In this document: piece by piece, positions 1 through 7,221 of the stretch
How the letters are laid out: every line of letters begins with the position of its first letter
Position numbering within the stretch: position 1 is the first letter of the stretch
Assembly: GCA_002418885.1 (NCBI GenBank)
Contig: DIEZ01000036.1
Location: 1-17,294 of the forward strand
Source: Syntrophaceae bacterium UBA5761
GTDB taxonomy: Bacteria > Desulfobacterota > Syntrophia > Syntrophales > UBA4778
Length of the DNA stretch: 17,294 bases
Direction of reading: 5' to 3'
Notes under the pieces: generated by a model
Told to the model about the DNA's origin: nothing
The model's database searches: none
What the model saw: the letters and a program-made list of their open reading frames with translations, nothing else
Translations under genes and position numbers: made by a program

Positions 1-31
1 TTGTGAATATTTTCATATAAAGGAGTCTTCG

Positions 32-949
32 ATGATCAAGTCGTTAGCTGATTTTTCCCGGATTGCCGGTGAGAAGGGTCCGAAAAAGTTGGCCGTTCTC
101 GCACCCGAAGATGAGGAGTTCATGAAGGCCGTCAGGATAAGCTGGGAGATGGGCTACATCGAGCCCGTCCTCATCGGCAATGAAGAGAAGATGGAGCGGG
201 TTGCGGAGAAGGTGGGGTTCGACATCGGCAAGTTCCGGAAGATTCCCGGGACCGACCAGCAGGCCATCTCCGACCTTGGTATCGCCATGCTTTTTTCGGG
301 GGAGTTGCCGATAGTCAGCAAGGGTCAGATTCCCACGTCTTACGTCTACCGTTCGATCATCCGTCAGGAGGCCAAGATAGGTTCCGGTATGACAGTGAGC
401 GTGGTGACATTCTGGGAGATACCCGGGGTCGACCACCTGGTAGCCTTCACCGACACGGGCGTGAACATCAAACCGGACCTCAAGGCCAAGAGGGAGATCG
501 TTAGTAACGCCGTCTTTGTTTACCACCTCATGGGGTATCCGAGGCCCAAGATCGCCGTCCTTTCTGGTCAGCGTGAGGTAGGCGGTATTCTCCCTTCGTG
601 CAGGGATTTTCTGGCGTTGAAGAAGGCGGCCGCGTCCGGTGATTTCGGGGAATGTGAGGTCGTCGACGCCACTTCCTTCGCCGGCATCCTCCTCGGCGGC
701 GGGGTTAGGATGAAGGATTACGGCGCCGTCAGGCTGGAGGGGATGCCCCACATCCTGGTCGTACCCTGTCTTGACACGGGCAACATCATCTGTAAGCTCG
801 ATTTTTTCCTCGACGTGACCCGCAGTTCTCTTGTTGCCACCTCGCGGGGGCCTGTATGTGTTCCCGCACGGTCCGATTTCAGCGAAAACATCGTCCAGCA
901 GATCGCCATGTGCGTTGTGCTTGCCGATCGTATGGAGAAGGGAGTGTGA
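32..949 (+). CDS. Phosphate acyl (butyryl/acetyl) transferase family protein, first of two tandem paralogs
   Basis: A 305-residue protein of the phosphate acetyl/butyryl transferase family (PF01515), which exchanges CoA of an acyl-CoA for phosphate in the cytoplasm. Length and the overall pattern match clostridial Ptb: an N-terminal VLIGNEEK stretch, S96-K97-G98, T140-D141 followed by N145, and the late PARSD segment at 278-282, which corresponds to SRAD of clostridial Ptb. The segment that in typical Ptb reads VNPxxPSTLDAAxLSKM is strongly changed here (around residues 180-197), so substrate or activity may differ. The start is well supported: AAAGGAG at 19-25 lies six bases before ATG. The stop is followed four bases later by the next paralog's start, so the two are surely cotranscribed, with butyrate kinase after them. 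Family assignment is confident; acyl specificity is unknown. Confidence 0.88.
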   Translation: MIKSLADFSRIAGEKGPKKLAVLAPEDEEFMKAVRISWEMGYIEPVLIGNEEKMERVAEKVGFDIGKFRKIPGTDQQAISDLGIAMLFSGELPIVSKGQIPTSYVYRSIIRQEAKIGSGMTVSVVTFWEIPGVDHLVAFTDTGVNIKPDLKAKREIVSNAVFVYHLMGYPRPKIAVLSGQREVGGILPSCRDFLALKKAAASGDFGECEVVDATSFAGILLGGGVRMKDYGAVRLEGMPHILVVPCLDTGNIICKLDFFLDVTRSSLVATSRGPVCVPARSDFSENIVQQIAMCVVLADRMEKGV

Positions 950-953
950 TGAG

Positions 954-1868
954 ATGATAGATTCCTTCAAAGACATTTTGGCGGCGGCCAAGCAGGGTGG
1001 TGTGAAAAGAGTCGTCGTACCTTTCCCCGGTAGAGAGGACATAGATGTTCTTTCGCGAGCTGCCGCCCTCGGTCTCGTATCACCCATCCTGATCGGAAAC
1101 GAAAAATCGTTGAAGGCCTTTATCGGCAAAACCGACCTCTGGTCTTACCCCAACGAAGTTCTCAATGAGAAAGACCGGAAGGCGGCCCTGAATCGTGCGC
1201 TCACCCTGATGCGTGAGGGCAAGGGCGACATCCTGATGCAGGGCGGCCTTACGCAGCGGGCCCTGATGGGTGCCGTGTTGGATGAAGAAAGCGGCATGAA
1301 AAAAGCCCGGGTCGTTAGCTATGCCTCCGTCTTCCAGCTTTTGAAGACGGAGAAGCTGATTTCGGTGACGGATACCTTCCTGAACAACAACCCGGGGCTC
1401 GTCGAGAAACAGGCCATCCTCGAGAACGCCCTCCATCTTGACCGGTTGCTGGGCGCCGAATCGCCGAAGGTGGCGGTCCTCTCCGCGATCGAGCAGGTCA
1501 ACCCCGGTATCCCTTCCACCCTGGACGCGGCGGTTCTTTCCAAGATGGCGGAGCGCAGGCAATTCGGGAAGGCCCTGGTAGAAGGGCCTCTCGACATAGA
1601 CTGTGCCCTGAGTGAGGCCGCGGCGGGGCGGAAAGGCGTTCAGAGCGTCGTGACCGGCAACGTCGACATCTACCTCGTCCCCGAGGTCGACACCGGCTAT
1701 CTCCTGGCGGAGGCGCTGGTCTTCTTCGGAAAGATGCCGGCGGTTGGTGTGGTCTTGGGAACCACGAAACCGGTGGTCTTGACCATCCCCTTCATCTCCG
1801 ACGAGAACAGGGTGGTGGAGATCGCCCTGGCGAGCTTGACCTGCCGGAAAGGAGTAGACAATGGATAA
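954..1868 (+). CDS. ptb: Phosphate butyryltransferase (Ptb-type), second of two tandem paralogs
   Basis: A 304-residue protein closely patterned on clostridial phosphate butyryltransferase, which forms butyryl-phosphate from butyryl-CoA. Visible family motifs are GDILMQGGL (91-99), T139-D140 with N144, VNPGIPSTLDAAVLSKM (182-198), VEGPLDIDCALSEAA (209-223) and DIYLVPEVDTG (238-248). Two normally conserved elements are altered: the KG lysine is Q96, and the SRAD loop is IPFI at 278-281. ATG 954 is chosen over an upstream in-frame ATG because AAGGGAG at 938-944 precedes it by nine bases and because the longer reading would run far into the first paralog. The 3-prime end overlaps butyrate kinase by eight bases, a sign of translational coupling. 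Family is certain; catalytic competence as a lone subunit is questionable. Confidence 0.9.
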   Translation: MIDSFKDILAAAKQGGVKRVVVPFPGREDIDVLSRAAALGLVSPILIGNEKSLKAFIGKTDLWSYPNEVLNEKDRKAALNRALTLMREGKGDILMQGGLTQRALMGAVLDEESGMKKARVVSYASVFQLLKTEKLISVTDTFLNNNPGLVEKQAILENALHLDRLLGAESPKVAVLSAIEQVNPGIPSTLDAAVLSKMAERRQFGKALVEGPLDIDCALSEAAAGRKGVQSVVTGNVDIYLVPEVDTGYLLAEALVFFGKMPAVGVVLGTTKPVVLTIPFISDENRVVEIALASLTCRKGVDNG

Positions 1869-2931
1869 CGGGAATCGCCTTCTTGTCATCAATGTAGGTT
1901 CGACATCGACGAAGGTCGCCTTCTTTAGGGGCCGGGAACCGGTGGCTCTCGAAAACATCCGTTACAGTAGTGAAGACCTGGCCCGTTTTTCTTCTCTGGC
2001 CGAGCAGCTTCCCCTTCGTGAGGAAGACGTTGTCAAGTTCTTGGAGAAAAACGGGATCGACCTGAAGGAGGTTGAAATGGTAGTGAGCCGTGGCGGTCTC
2101 GGAAGGCCGGCCCCCGCCGGCGCTTACAAAGTGGACGAGGCCATGTGCCGAGACCTCCTGGAAGAAAAGTACGGCAGGCACCCATCAGGTTTGGGGCCGT
2201 CGATTACCCTCGACTTCTCGAAAAAGTACGGCATGCCCGCGATCGTGATCGACCCGCCGAGCACCGACGAGTTAGAGCCTCTTGCCAGGGTCTCCGGCAT
2301 CCCCGAGATAGAGCGCAGGAGCATCGCCCACGCCCTGAACCAGAAGATGGCGGCCAGGAGGTACGCCGCGAAGTTGGGGAAAAAATACGAGGAGATCAAC
2401 GTCGTTGTGGCCCACCTAGGCGGCGGTGTTTCTATCGGCGCCCATCGGATGGGCCGGATGGTAGATTGTACTCACGGCCTGAGCGAAGGCCCGCTGACTC
2501 CGGAGCGGGCCGGTGCCCTCCCCACCTTGGAACTCCTCGACTTCGCCGCATCTTCTAAACTGGAAAGGAAACAGCTCCAGACGAGGCTCGTGGGGCAGGG
2601 CGGACTTGCGGCATACCTTGGCACCACGGACGCGAAAAAGGTCGAGGAGATGATCAGGGGAGGAGACAAAAAGGCAGAACTTATTTTTGAAGCCATGGCC
2701 TATCAGATCTCCAAAGACATCGGCGCCATGACCACGGTCTTGAAAGGTAAGGTGGACGGCGTTATCCTCACCGGAGGGCTTGCGTATTCAAAGATGTTGA
2801 GGGGTCTGATCGAAGAGAGGGTCGGCTTCCTGGCGCCCTTGTTCGTGTATCCCGGTGAAGACGAGATGTTAGCCCTTGCCGAGGGCGGCCTGCGCGTCCT
2901 TCGGGGAGAGGAGGAGGTCAAGGCCTATTGA
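1861..2931 (+). CDS. buk: Butyrate kinase
   Basis: A 356-residue acetokinase-family enzyme (ASKHA fold) that transfers phosphate between butyryl-phosphate and ADP, giving ATP and butyrate or an analogous branched or longer acid. The N-terminal phosphate loop is INVGSTSTK (10-18), where the usual Buk form is NPGSTSTK. Then come SRGGL (77-81), ISGMPEIER-like GIPEIERRSIAHALNQK (146-162), AHLGGGVSIGAH (184-195), GPLTPERAG (210-218), ILTGGLAYSK near residue 305 and YPGEDEMLALAEGGLRVLRG near the C-terminus. All are hallmarks of Buk rather than AckA. Length is normal for Buk. It overlaps the second Ptb paralog by eight bases, forming the classical Ptb-Buk energy-conserving pair. The short segment before GPLTPERAG (CTHGLSEG) appears one residue shorter than the usual loop, from remembered family sequences. 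Confidence 0.95.
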   Translation: MDNGNRLLVINVGSTSTKVAFFRGREPVALENIRYSSEDLARFSSLAEQLPLREEDVVKFLEKNGIDLKEVEMVVSRGGLGRPAPAGAYKVDEAMCRDLLEEKYGRHPSGLGPSITLDFSKKYGMPAIVIDPPSTDELEPLARVSGIPEIERRSIAHALNQKMAARRYAAKLGKKYEEINVVVAHLGGGVSIGAHRMGRMVDCTHGLSEGPLTPERAGALPTLELLDFAASSKLERKQLQTRLVGQGGLAAYLGTTDAKKVEEMIRGGDKKAELIFEAMAYQISKDIGAMTTVLKGKVDGVILTGGLAYSKMLRGLIEERVGFLAPLFVYPGEDEMLALAEGGLRVLRGEEEVKAY

Positions 2932-3052
2932 TGAGTTTTCTTACTTCTTACCTTGTTCCCCGTATTTCGGCAGAAGGGGGCGTAGTGCCGATAGGGGTAG
3001 AGGTGTTCGGAAAGCGGTTTGGCGGCGATCAAAATAAATCGAGGAGGGAAAA
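2932..3052 (+). other. Intergenic spacer between buk and the MaoC gene
   Basis: A 121-base spacer holding a possible hairpin of six perfect base pairs, TCGGCA at 2967-2972 with TGCCGA at 2986-2991 and a 13-base loop. It is not followed by a T tract, so it does not look like an intrinsic terminator. No convincing sigma70 hexamer pair was found. The MaoC ribosome binding site is at the end of the spacer. Confidence 0.35.
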
Positions 3053-3517
3053 ATGACGAAGGAGCACCTTTATCTTGACGATTACACTGTCGGTGAGGTG
3101 ATGGCATCACCGGCAAGAACAGTTACCGAAGCGGACATAGTCAACTTTGCGGCATTCACCGGGGACTGGCATCCTCTCCACACGGACGTGGAGTATGCCG
3201 CCGGGACGCCTTTCAAGGGCCGAATTGCCCATGGCATGCTGACTTTGAGTATCGGAATGGCCTTGCCCTTCCGGTTGGGGCCTTATTCGAGTTATCTTCC
3301 GAAGTCTTTTATTGCATTTTACGGTATGGAGGAGGTTAGGTTCACGGCGCCCACCAAGATAGGCGACACTATTCACTGCGAGGTTGAAGTCATCGACATA
3401 ACCGATAAGGGTAACGACAAAGGGATACTGACCGTCCGCAACCTGATCAAGAACCAGCGGGGCGAAACGGTGGTTTCTTTCGTGATGAAGTTATTCTGCG
3501 GGAAGAGGGTTGGTTAG
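3053..3517 (+). CDS. MaoC-like (R)-specific enoyl-CoA hydratase
   Basis: A 154-residue single hot-dog protein of the MaoC dehydratase family, expected to hydrate an enoyl-CoA to an (R)-3-hydroxyacyl-CoA or the reverse. The hydratase-2 motif is clear: FAAFTGDWHPLHTD at residues 32-45, with the candidate catalytic pair D38 and H43 spaced five apart as in PhaJ, followed by GRIAHGMLTLSIG (75-79 onward), the second conserved block. Length matches stand-alone MaoC/PhaJ proteins. A strong ribosome site (GAGGAGGG) precedes the ATG. It lies 121 bases after butyrate kinase on the same strand with no clear terminator between, so read-through from the Ptb-Buk unit is likely. Substrate chain length cannot be told from sequence. 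Confidence 0.9.
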   Translation: MTKEHLYLDDYTVGEVMASPARTVTEADIVNFAAFTGDWHPLHTDVEYAAGTPFKGRIAHGMLTLSIGMALPFRLGPYSSYLPKSFIAFYGMEEVRFTAPTKIGDTIHCEVEVIDITDKGNDKGILTVRNLIKNQRGETVVSFVMKLFCGKRVG

Positions 3518-3539
3518 ACGAGCCCGGCACGATTTTTTT
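3497..3539 (+). terminator. Weak terminator-like hairpin after the MaoC gene
   Basis: TGCGGG at 3497-3502 can pair with CCCGGCA at 3523-3529 with one bulged base. Seven T residues follow at 3533-3539. The loop is long (20 bases) and the hairpin overlaps the gene's last codons, so this is a weak candidate. It sits in the 33-base convergent gap with the phosphatase gene, where termination is expected. Confidence 0.28.
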
Positions 3540-3550
3540 ACGAGGTTGTC

Positions 3551-5245
3551 TTATTTGACCTTGGCGACCAACAGGGTGATGTCGTCGAACTGATGCATGG
3601 TGCCGGCGAAGGCAATGACCGCGTCCTGTATCCGGAGAATGATCTCCCGGGCCGTGGCATCGCGGCTCTCACGGATGGCAAGTTTGAGCCGCTCTTCCCC
3701 GAAGGCCTCGCCCTTTTCGTTGACCGCCTCGGTGACACCGTCGGTGTAGAGGATGAGGGTATCGCCGGGGCCGATGTCTATTACGTTTTCTTCCAAGCGG
3801 ATGTTTTGTTTCACCCCAAGAGCTATCCCCTTACCCCTCAGGGCGACCATCTCATCGGAGCCCTTCCTGAGCAGCAGCGGCGGGTTGTGTCCGGCGTTGA
3901 CGTACCGTAGTTTTCTCTCCTCCGGAATCGGGACTGCATAGAAGAGCGTTACGAACATGCCCGAGGTGGAATCCCGGCAGATGAGGTCGTTTGCCTGTTG
4001 CAGGGAGGACGATATGTCGAGGGTTCTCGTCATAGTGGCTCGGACGATCGTTCTTGAGAGACCCATAAAGATGGCCGCCGTTATGCCTTTCCCCGATACG
4101 TCGGCGATCACGAACCCCCACCGGTCCTCCGTCATGGGGATGAAGTCGAAGAAATCGCCGCCCACCTCCCGGGCGGGCATGTTGTCGGCGGCGATATCGT
4201 AACCGAGTATACTCGGCGGCTGATCGGGTAGCAACCTTCTCTGGAGGCGGCGGGCGATCTCCAACTCCTTGAGGAAACTTTCCTTGTCGGCTGTCGTGCG
4301 CGCCAGTTCCGACATGTGTTCCTTGAGGTCAGAGGCCATCCTGTTGAAGGCCCGGGCCAGGGTTCCGAATTCGTCGTCGGTGGTCACCTCGACGCGGTAG
4401 TCCAGCTCGCCACGGCCTACGGCCTTCGCCCCCTCCGTCAGGGCTACGATAGGTCTTGTGATCGTCCGGGAAAGCCAGAAAGAGATGACAAGGATAGCGA
4501 TGACCATGATGATGATGAAGTGGATGAAGGTGGCGTAGATGCCGCCCAGCATCTGGTTCACGTGGGCGTTTATGCTGCGGGTAGCCTCAGAAATCTTCTT
4601 TTTTGTTTCCTCCATGGGGATGGAGAACTCGTGTATGTAAGTCGTCGCTGCCACCATGTACGGTGTCCCGCTCACGGGCACGATTGCCATGAATTTACGT
4701 CGGATACTGCCGTCTACATCCTGCCAGTCGTAGTATCCGCTGTTGGGCCTTCCGTCGAAGGTTTTTTCGAAGATGTGCCAGAAGTCGGGCAGTTTATCCC
4801 TCCAGTTGTGCATGTCGAAGTTTATGAGCTCCGGGTTGAGGTGGAACCGCATTATTCCCGATTTCTCATAGAGGATTGTGTAGCCCGTCTTCCCGACGGG
4901 TTGCACGGCTATCTTCTGAAATTCCGGGCTACGCTGAAGGTCCTCGATGGTCATCCCGGGGTGGGCGTCTATGAAGATCTTACACTGAAGCGCTACATCG
5001 GCCGCCTTCTGCGCGATGATCGTTTCACCGAGCTGTTCCAAGGCCCTTGAGCTGTCGGTTGCCGCGCTCTCTCCGAGGACGGTGCTGCTCAGGAGGGCGT
5101 ACTCGCCGATTTTCCTGATGTCGCTGAGTGCGAAATAGCCGAAGGCGGCGATGGAGACGAGGGGCAGCACGATGAAGGCGATCAGTACTTTTGTCCTGAT
5201 CCCGATTGTCGGCCTCCACCTCCGCTTTTTGGGTCGGTTTTCCAT
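3551..5245 (-). CDS. Membrane Cache-HAMP-SpoIIE (PP2C-type) serine phosphatase, RsbU-like
   Basis: A 564-residue signal-dependent phosphatase expected to dephosphorylate the STAS protein of the same operon. Order of parts: cytoplasmic basic N-terminus, membrane segment 19-40, extracytoplasmic Cache-like sensor about 45-235 (GKTGYTILYEKSG at 118-130, then YYDWQDVDGSIRRKF and PYMVAATTYIHEF), membrane segment about 240-258, HAMP about 259-312 (TRPIVALTEGAKAVGRGELDYRV), a short helical linker, then the SpoIIE/PP2C domain about 345-563. Metal-site motifs are intact: VGGDFFDF (361-368), IADVSGKG (380-387), ILYTDGVTEA (498-507) and FDDITLLV (553-560). It is the last gene of a four-gene operon, nine bases after the GNAT-fold gene. 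No strong ribosome site precedes the ATG, which suggests translational coupling. The sensed ligand is unknown. Confidence 0.95.
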   Translation of the reverse strand: MENRPKKRRWRPTIGIRTKVLIAFIVLPLVSIAAFGYFALSDIRKIGEYALLSSTVLGESAATDSSRALEQLGETIIAQKAADVALQCKIFIDAHPGMTIEDLQRSPEFQKIAVQPVGKTGYTILYEKSGIMRFHLNPELINFDMHNWRDKLPDFWHIFEKTFDGRPNSGYYDWQDVDGSIRRKFMAIVPVSGTPYMVAATTYIHEFSIPMEETKKKISEATRSINAHVNQMLGGIYATFIHFIIIMVIAILVISFWLSRTITRPIVALTEGAKAVGRGELDYRVEVTTDDEFGTLARAFNRMASDLKEHMSELARTTADKESFLKELEIARRLQRRLLPDQPPSILGYDIAADNMPAREVGGDFFDFIPMTEDRWGFVIADVSGKGITAAIFMGLSRTIVRATMTRTLDISSSLQQANDLICRDSTSGMFVTLFYAVPIPEERKLRYVNAGHNPPLLLRKGSDEMVALRGKGIALGVKQNIRLEENVIDIGPGDTLILYTDGVTEAVNEKGEAFGEERLKLAIRESRDATAREIILRIQDAVIAFAGTMHQFDDITLLVAKVK

Positions 5246-5254
5246 TGAAGACCA

Positions 5255-6205
5255 TCAAAGGTCCAGAGACTGAAATTTGGTCTCCCGCTCCAGTCTGTAG
5301 AACGGCCTTCTTCGCCCGTCGGGTTCTTTTTTCACGACGAAACCCCTGACCACGTAACCCCTCGCCAGATAATGCATAAAGAGGCCGCGGATCCTGTCCC
5401 TCAGGGCTTGCGTCTTCGCACGGTCGGCCTTCAACAGTTTGTCTTGGTTAAAGGGAATCTCGATGAAGAGCGGCGACGTCTTCAGGTTGAAAAGCAGTTT
5501 GTCGCCCGGTTTTTCCAGGCCTTGCTTGTCGAGCTCGATTTCGTTGACGGTGTTTTCCTCCGTCATCTCGGATGTGTCGTGAAGGGGGGGCAATATCCCC
5601 TTTTCGAACCTTTCTTTGACCCGTGCTGAGTTGACCTGCCACTCTACGATCAGCCGGTCCGTCGAGATGCCGCGGTTGAACTCATCGCTCGTGAAAACGG
5701 CGCTGTAATAATCGAAACCGATCTCGCTGACCGTCGCCCCCATCTTGTGGATGTAAATGTAGCCGTTTCTGGACACCAGCGGGTCGTAGGTCCAGCGGAT
5801 ACGGCCGATGTCTCTCTCCAGGGCGCATTCGTACAGGATCTTGAGTAGCGCGTCGGCGACGTCCTTGTCCCAGTACCGTCGGTCCACACCCATCCTCGCG
5901 CCGTACCAAAAATGACCTCGCCTGTCGAAGTCCGCGAAGCAGGCCAGAAAACCGATGGGATGGTCGTCTGCGTACCAGGGGTCCGCCTTCGCCATCTCGG
6001 CCCGCTCCTCCTTCGTGTAAAGGCCTTCGTCAAAGGCGGTCAGGACCAGGCCGTTCGTGAGGTAAGCGAGTTCGAAGTACAGCATCGGTGCATTCACTTC
6101 TCTGTACCCCTGCTTATTCCAGACGCGCTTTTCGAGCTCGACCACGTCGTTTAAGACCGACCCTCGTAGATATTTTTCTATCCTAACTTTTGGTTTATCG
6201 CCCAT
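5255..6205 (-). CDS. COG3375-type GNAT-fold protein with degenerate acyl-CoA loop
   Basis: A 316-residue protein resembling the COG3375 predicted acetyltransferases. The recognisable parts are IRWTYDPLVSRNGYIYIHKMGA (136-157), DYYSAVF (165-171), RGISTDRLIVEWQV (178-191), and a C-terminal part with IEIPFNQDKLLKAD, RDRIRGLF and ARGYVVRGFVV (about 248-291), all matching that family as I remember it. The GNAT pyrophosphate loop normally reads R-x-x-G-x-G/A after GVxPEY; here the aligned residues are W112-D113-K114-D115-V116-A117, so the arginine and first glycine are lost. It is ten bases downstream of the RsbW-like gene and nine bases upstream of the phosphatase gene, so it is an integral operon member. 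It may be an enzyme with unusual cofactor binding or a non-catalytic partner or effector of the switch. The reaction is unknown. Confidence 0.75.
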   Translation of the reverse strand: MGDKPKVRIEKYLRGSVLNDVVELEKRVWNKQGYREVNAPMLYFELAYLTNGLVLTAFDEGLYTKEERAEMAKADPWYADDHPIGFLACFADFDRRGHFWYGARMGVDRRYWDKDVADALLKILYECALERDIGRIRWTYDPLVSRNGYIYIHKMGATVSEIGFDYYSAVFTSDEFNRGISTDRLIVEWQVNSARVKERFEKGILPPLHDTSEMTEENTVNEIELDKQGLEKPGDKLLFNLKTSPLFIEIPFNQDKLLKADRAKTQALRDRIRGLFMHYLARGYVVRGFVVKKEPDGRRRPFYRLERETKFQSLDL

Positions 6206-6215
6206 ACCGTGTCGT

Positions 6216-6683
6216 TCAGACCCTTCTTCCCTGCTGCGACGAAAGTAAACTCCGGTCGGGTCCGTCGCATGTCCGCCGTTCCGGATAGACGATGAGGGTC
6301 AGGATGTTCCGGTCGCCTTCGCGCCGGTAATGGACTTCGTTGACCATCTTTCGGATAAGAAATATGCCGAGACCGCCGACGTTCCGGTTCCTGATGTCCG
6401 CACAGAGCTTAGGCTCCGGGATGGAGGTTATGTCGAATGGGACGCCCATATCCTCGATCTGGATCACAAGCTGTCCGTCATCGTTCATTTCACATCCCAG
6501 CGTCACGTCTCCTGCCTTTCCCGGATAGGCGTAATAAAAAATATTGACCATCGCCTCTTCGACGGCGAGCTCGACCTCACGGACCTTTTTCCCCGAGAGG
6601 TTGTGGCTTTGAGCAAAGTCGGAAATAAACCTAACGAAACTTCTCAGGCTTCCCATGCCGGAAGACAATTTCAACCTTAGCAT
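6216..6683 (-). CDS. RsbW/SpoIIAB-like serine kinase (HATPase_c), anti-sigma-type
   Basis: A 155-residue GHKL ATPase of the RsbW/SpoIIAB class, which phosphorylates a STAS partner on serine and in known systems also holds a sigma factor or other target. The N box is VEEAMVNIFYYAY (41-53, with E43 and N47), the G1 box EDMGVPFD (77-84), and the G2 box GGLGIFLIRKM (103-113). The core ends near residue 133. An unusual basic, polar tail of about 20 residues follows (PERRTCDGPDRSLLSSQQ). The ATG at 6683 is preceded by GGGAG at a suitable distance. A second ATG seven bases upstream is out of frame. It follows the STAS gene by 25 bases and precedes the GNAT-fold gene by ten. No sigma factor gene is nearby, so the captured target is unknown. 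Confidence 0.92.
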   Translation of the reverse strand: MLRLKLSSGMGSLRSFVRFISDFAQSHNLSGKKVREVELAVEEAMVNIFYYAYPGKAGDVTLGCEMNDDGQLVIQIEDMGVPFDITSIPEPKLCADIRNRNVGGLGIFLIRKMVNEVHYRREGDRNILTLIVYPERRTCDGPDRSLLSSQQGRRV

Positions 6684-6708
6684 GACTCATCTCTCCCAAA
6701 ATGGGGCG

Positions 6709-7041
6709 TTACCTATCAGCGAGCGCTGCGTCCACGGATTCATAGATCGGAAAGATGGAACTGAACCCGGAAATCTCGAAGACCTCCCGGACCATTCCCT
6801 TCAGGGCAGCGAGCGCCATCTGCCCCTGTTTGGGTTCAAGTTGTTTCGCCGCTGCTAGGATACACTGGAGACCGGCGCTGCTGATGTATTCCAGGTCGTT
6901 GAAATCCAGGATGAAGCGTGTCTCCCCGGCTGCCAACTGATCTTCTAATATCTTTTCGAAATCAGCGGCGGAGACGGCGTCCATCCTGCCCTTGACCGAG
7001 ACGACCATTGTATTATCCTCTTTGCGCAGCGCCACTTCCAT
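6709..7041 (-). CDS. STAS-domain anti-anti-sigma-type protein (SpoIIAA/RsbV-like)
   Basis: A 110-residue single STAS domain. In known partner switches it is phosphorylated by the RsbW-like kinase, dephosphorylated by the SpoIIE-type phosphatase, and frees the kinase's target when unphosphorylated. GRMDAVSAADFE (18-29), RFILDFNDLEYISSAGLQ (42-59) and a C-terminal GFSSIFPIYESVDAAL are typical. S55, adjacent to A56-G57, matches the phosphorylated serine of SpoIIAA. The start at 7041 is chosen because GGGAGG lies seven bases upstream. A longer in-frame reading to 7110 lacks such a site and adds sequence outside the domain. First gene of the operon STAS, kinase, GNAT-fold, phosphatase. No convincing promoter was recognised upstream. 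Confidence 0.93.
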   Translation of the reverse strand: MEVALRKEDNTMVVSVKGRMDAVSAADFEKILEDQLAAGETRFILDFNDLEYISSAGLQCILAAAKQLEPKQGQMALAALKGMVREVFEISGFSSIFPIYESVDAALADR

Positions 7042-7221
7042 TTCCAAACCTCCCGACCTTGTGGTTTTGCTTGGAAAGACTGGGACATCAATCGGTAAAA
7101 AAGCTATCACGGAATGAAATAGCCGGTCAAGGACATTAAAAGGTTACCGCTCGAGCTTTAATTTTCAAGGTCGAAGAAACACGGGATTTTTTGTCCGGTC
7201 GGTACACTATAGGCGGAAAGG
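7042..7221 (-). other. Intergenic region upstream of the partner-switch operon
   Basis: A 180-base gap on the leader side of the STAS gene and downstream of the metallophosphoesterase gene, both on the minus strand. I found the STAS ribosome site (GGGAGG) and only a poor promoter candidate: TTGACC at 7130-7125 with GATAGC at 7108-7103, where the -10 element matches consensus at three of six positions. No hairpin with a T tract follows the phosphoesterase gene, so read-through into the operon cannot be excluded. Confidence 0.3.

Noticed and set aside
831..953. Upstream extension of the second Ptb paralog to an ATG at 831
   Set aside because: The extension runs in another frame through the 3-prime end of the first paralog and does not resemble the family N-terminus. 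ATG 954 has a good ribosome site.
44..1129. Long antisense open frame opposite the first Ptb paralog and part of the second
   Set aside because: It lies opposite well-supported genes, has no family resemblance and no ribosome site. Long antisense frames are expected from biased codon use in GC-rich genes.
4316..5050. Long plus-strand frame opposite the phosphatase gene
   Set aside because: Histidine-, aspartate- and valine-rich low-quality sequence without motifs, fully inside a confident gene on the other strand.
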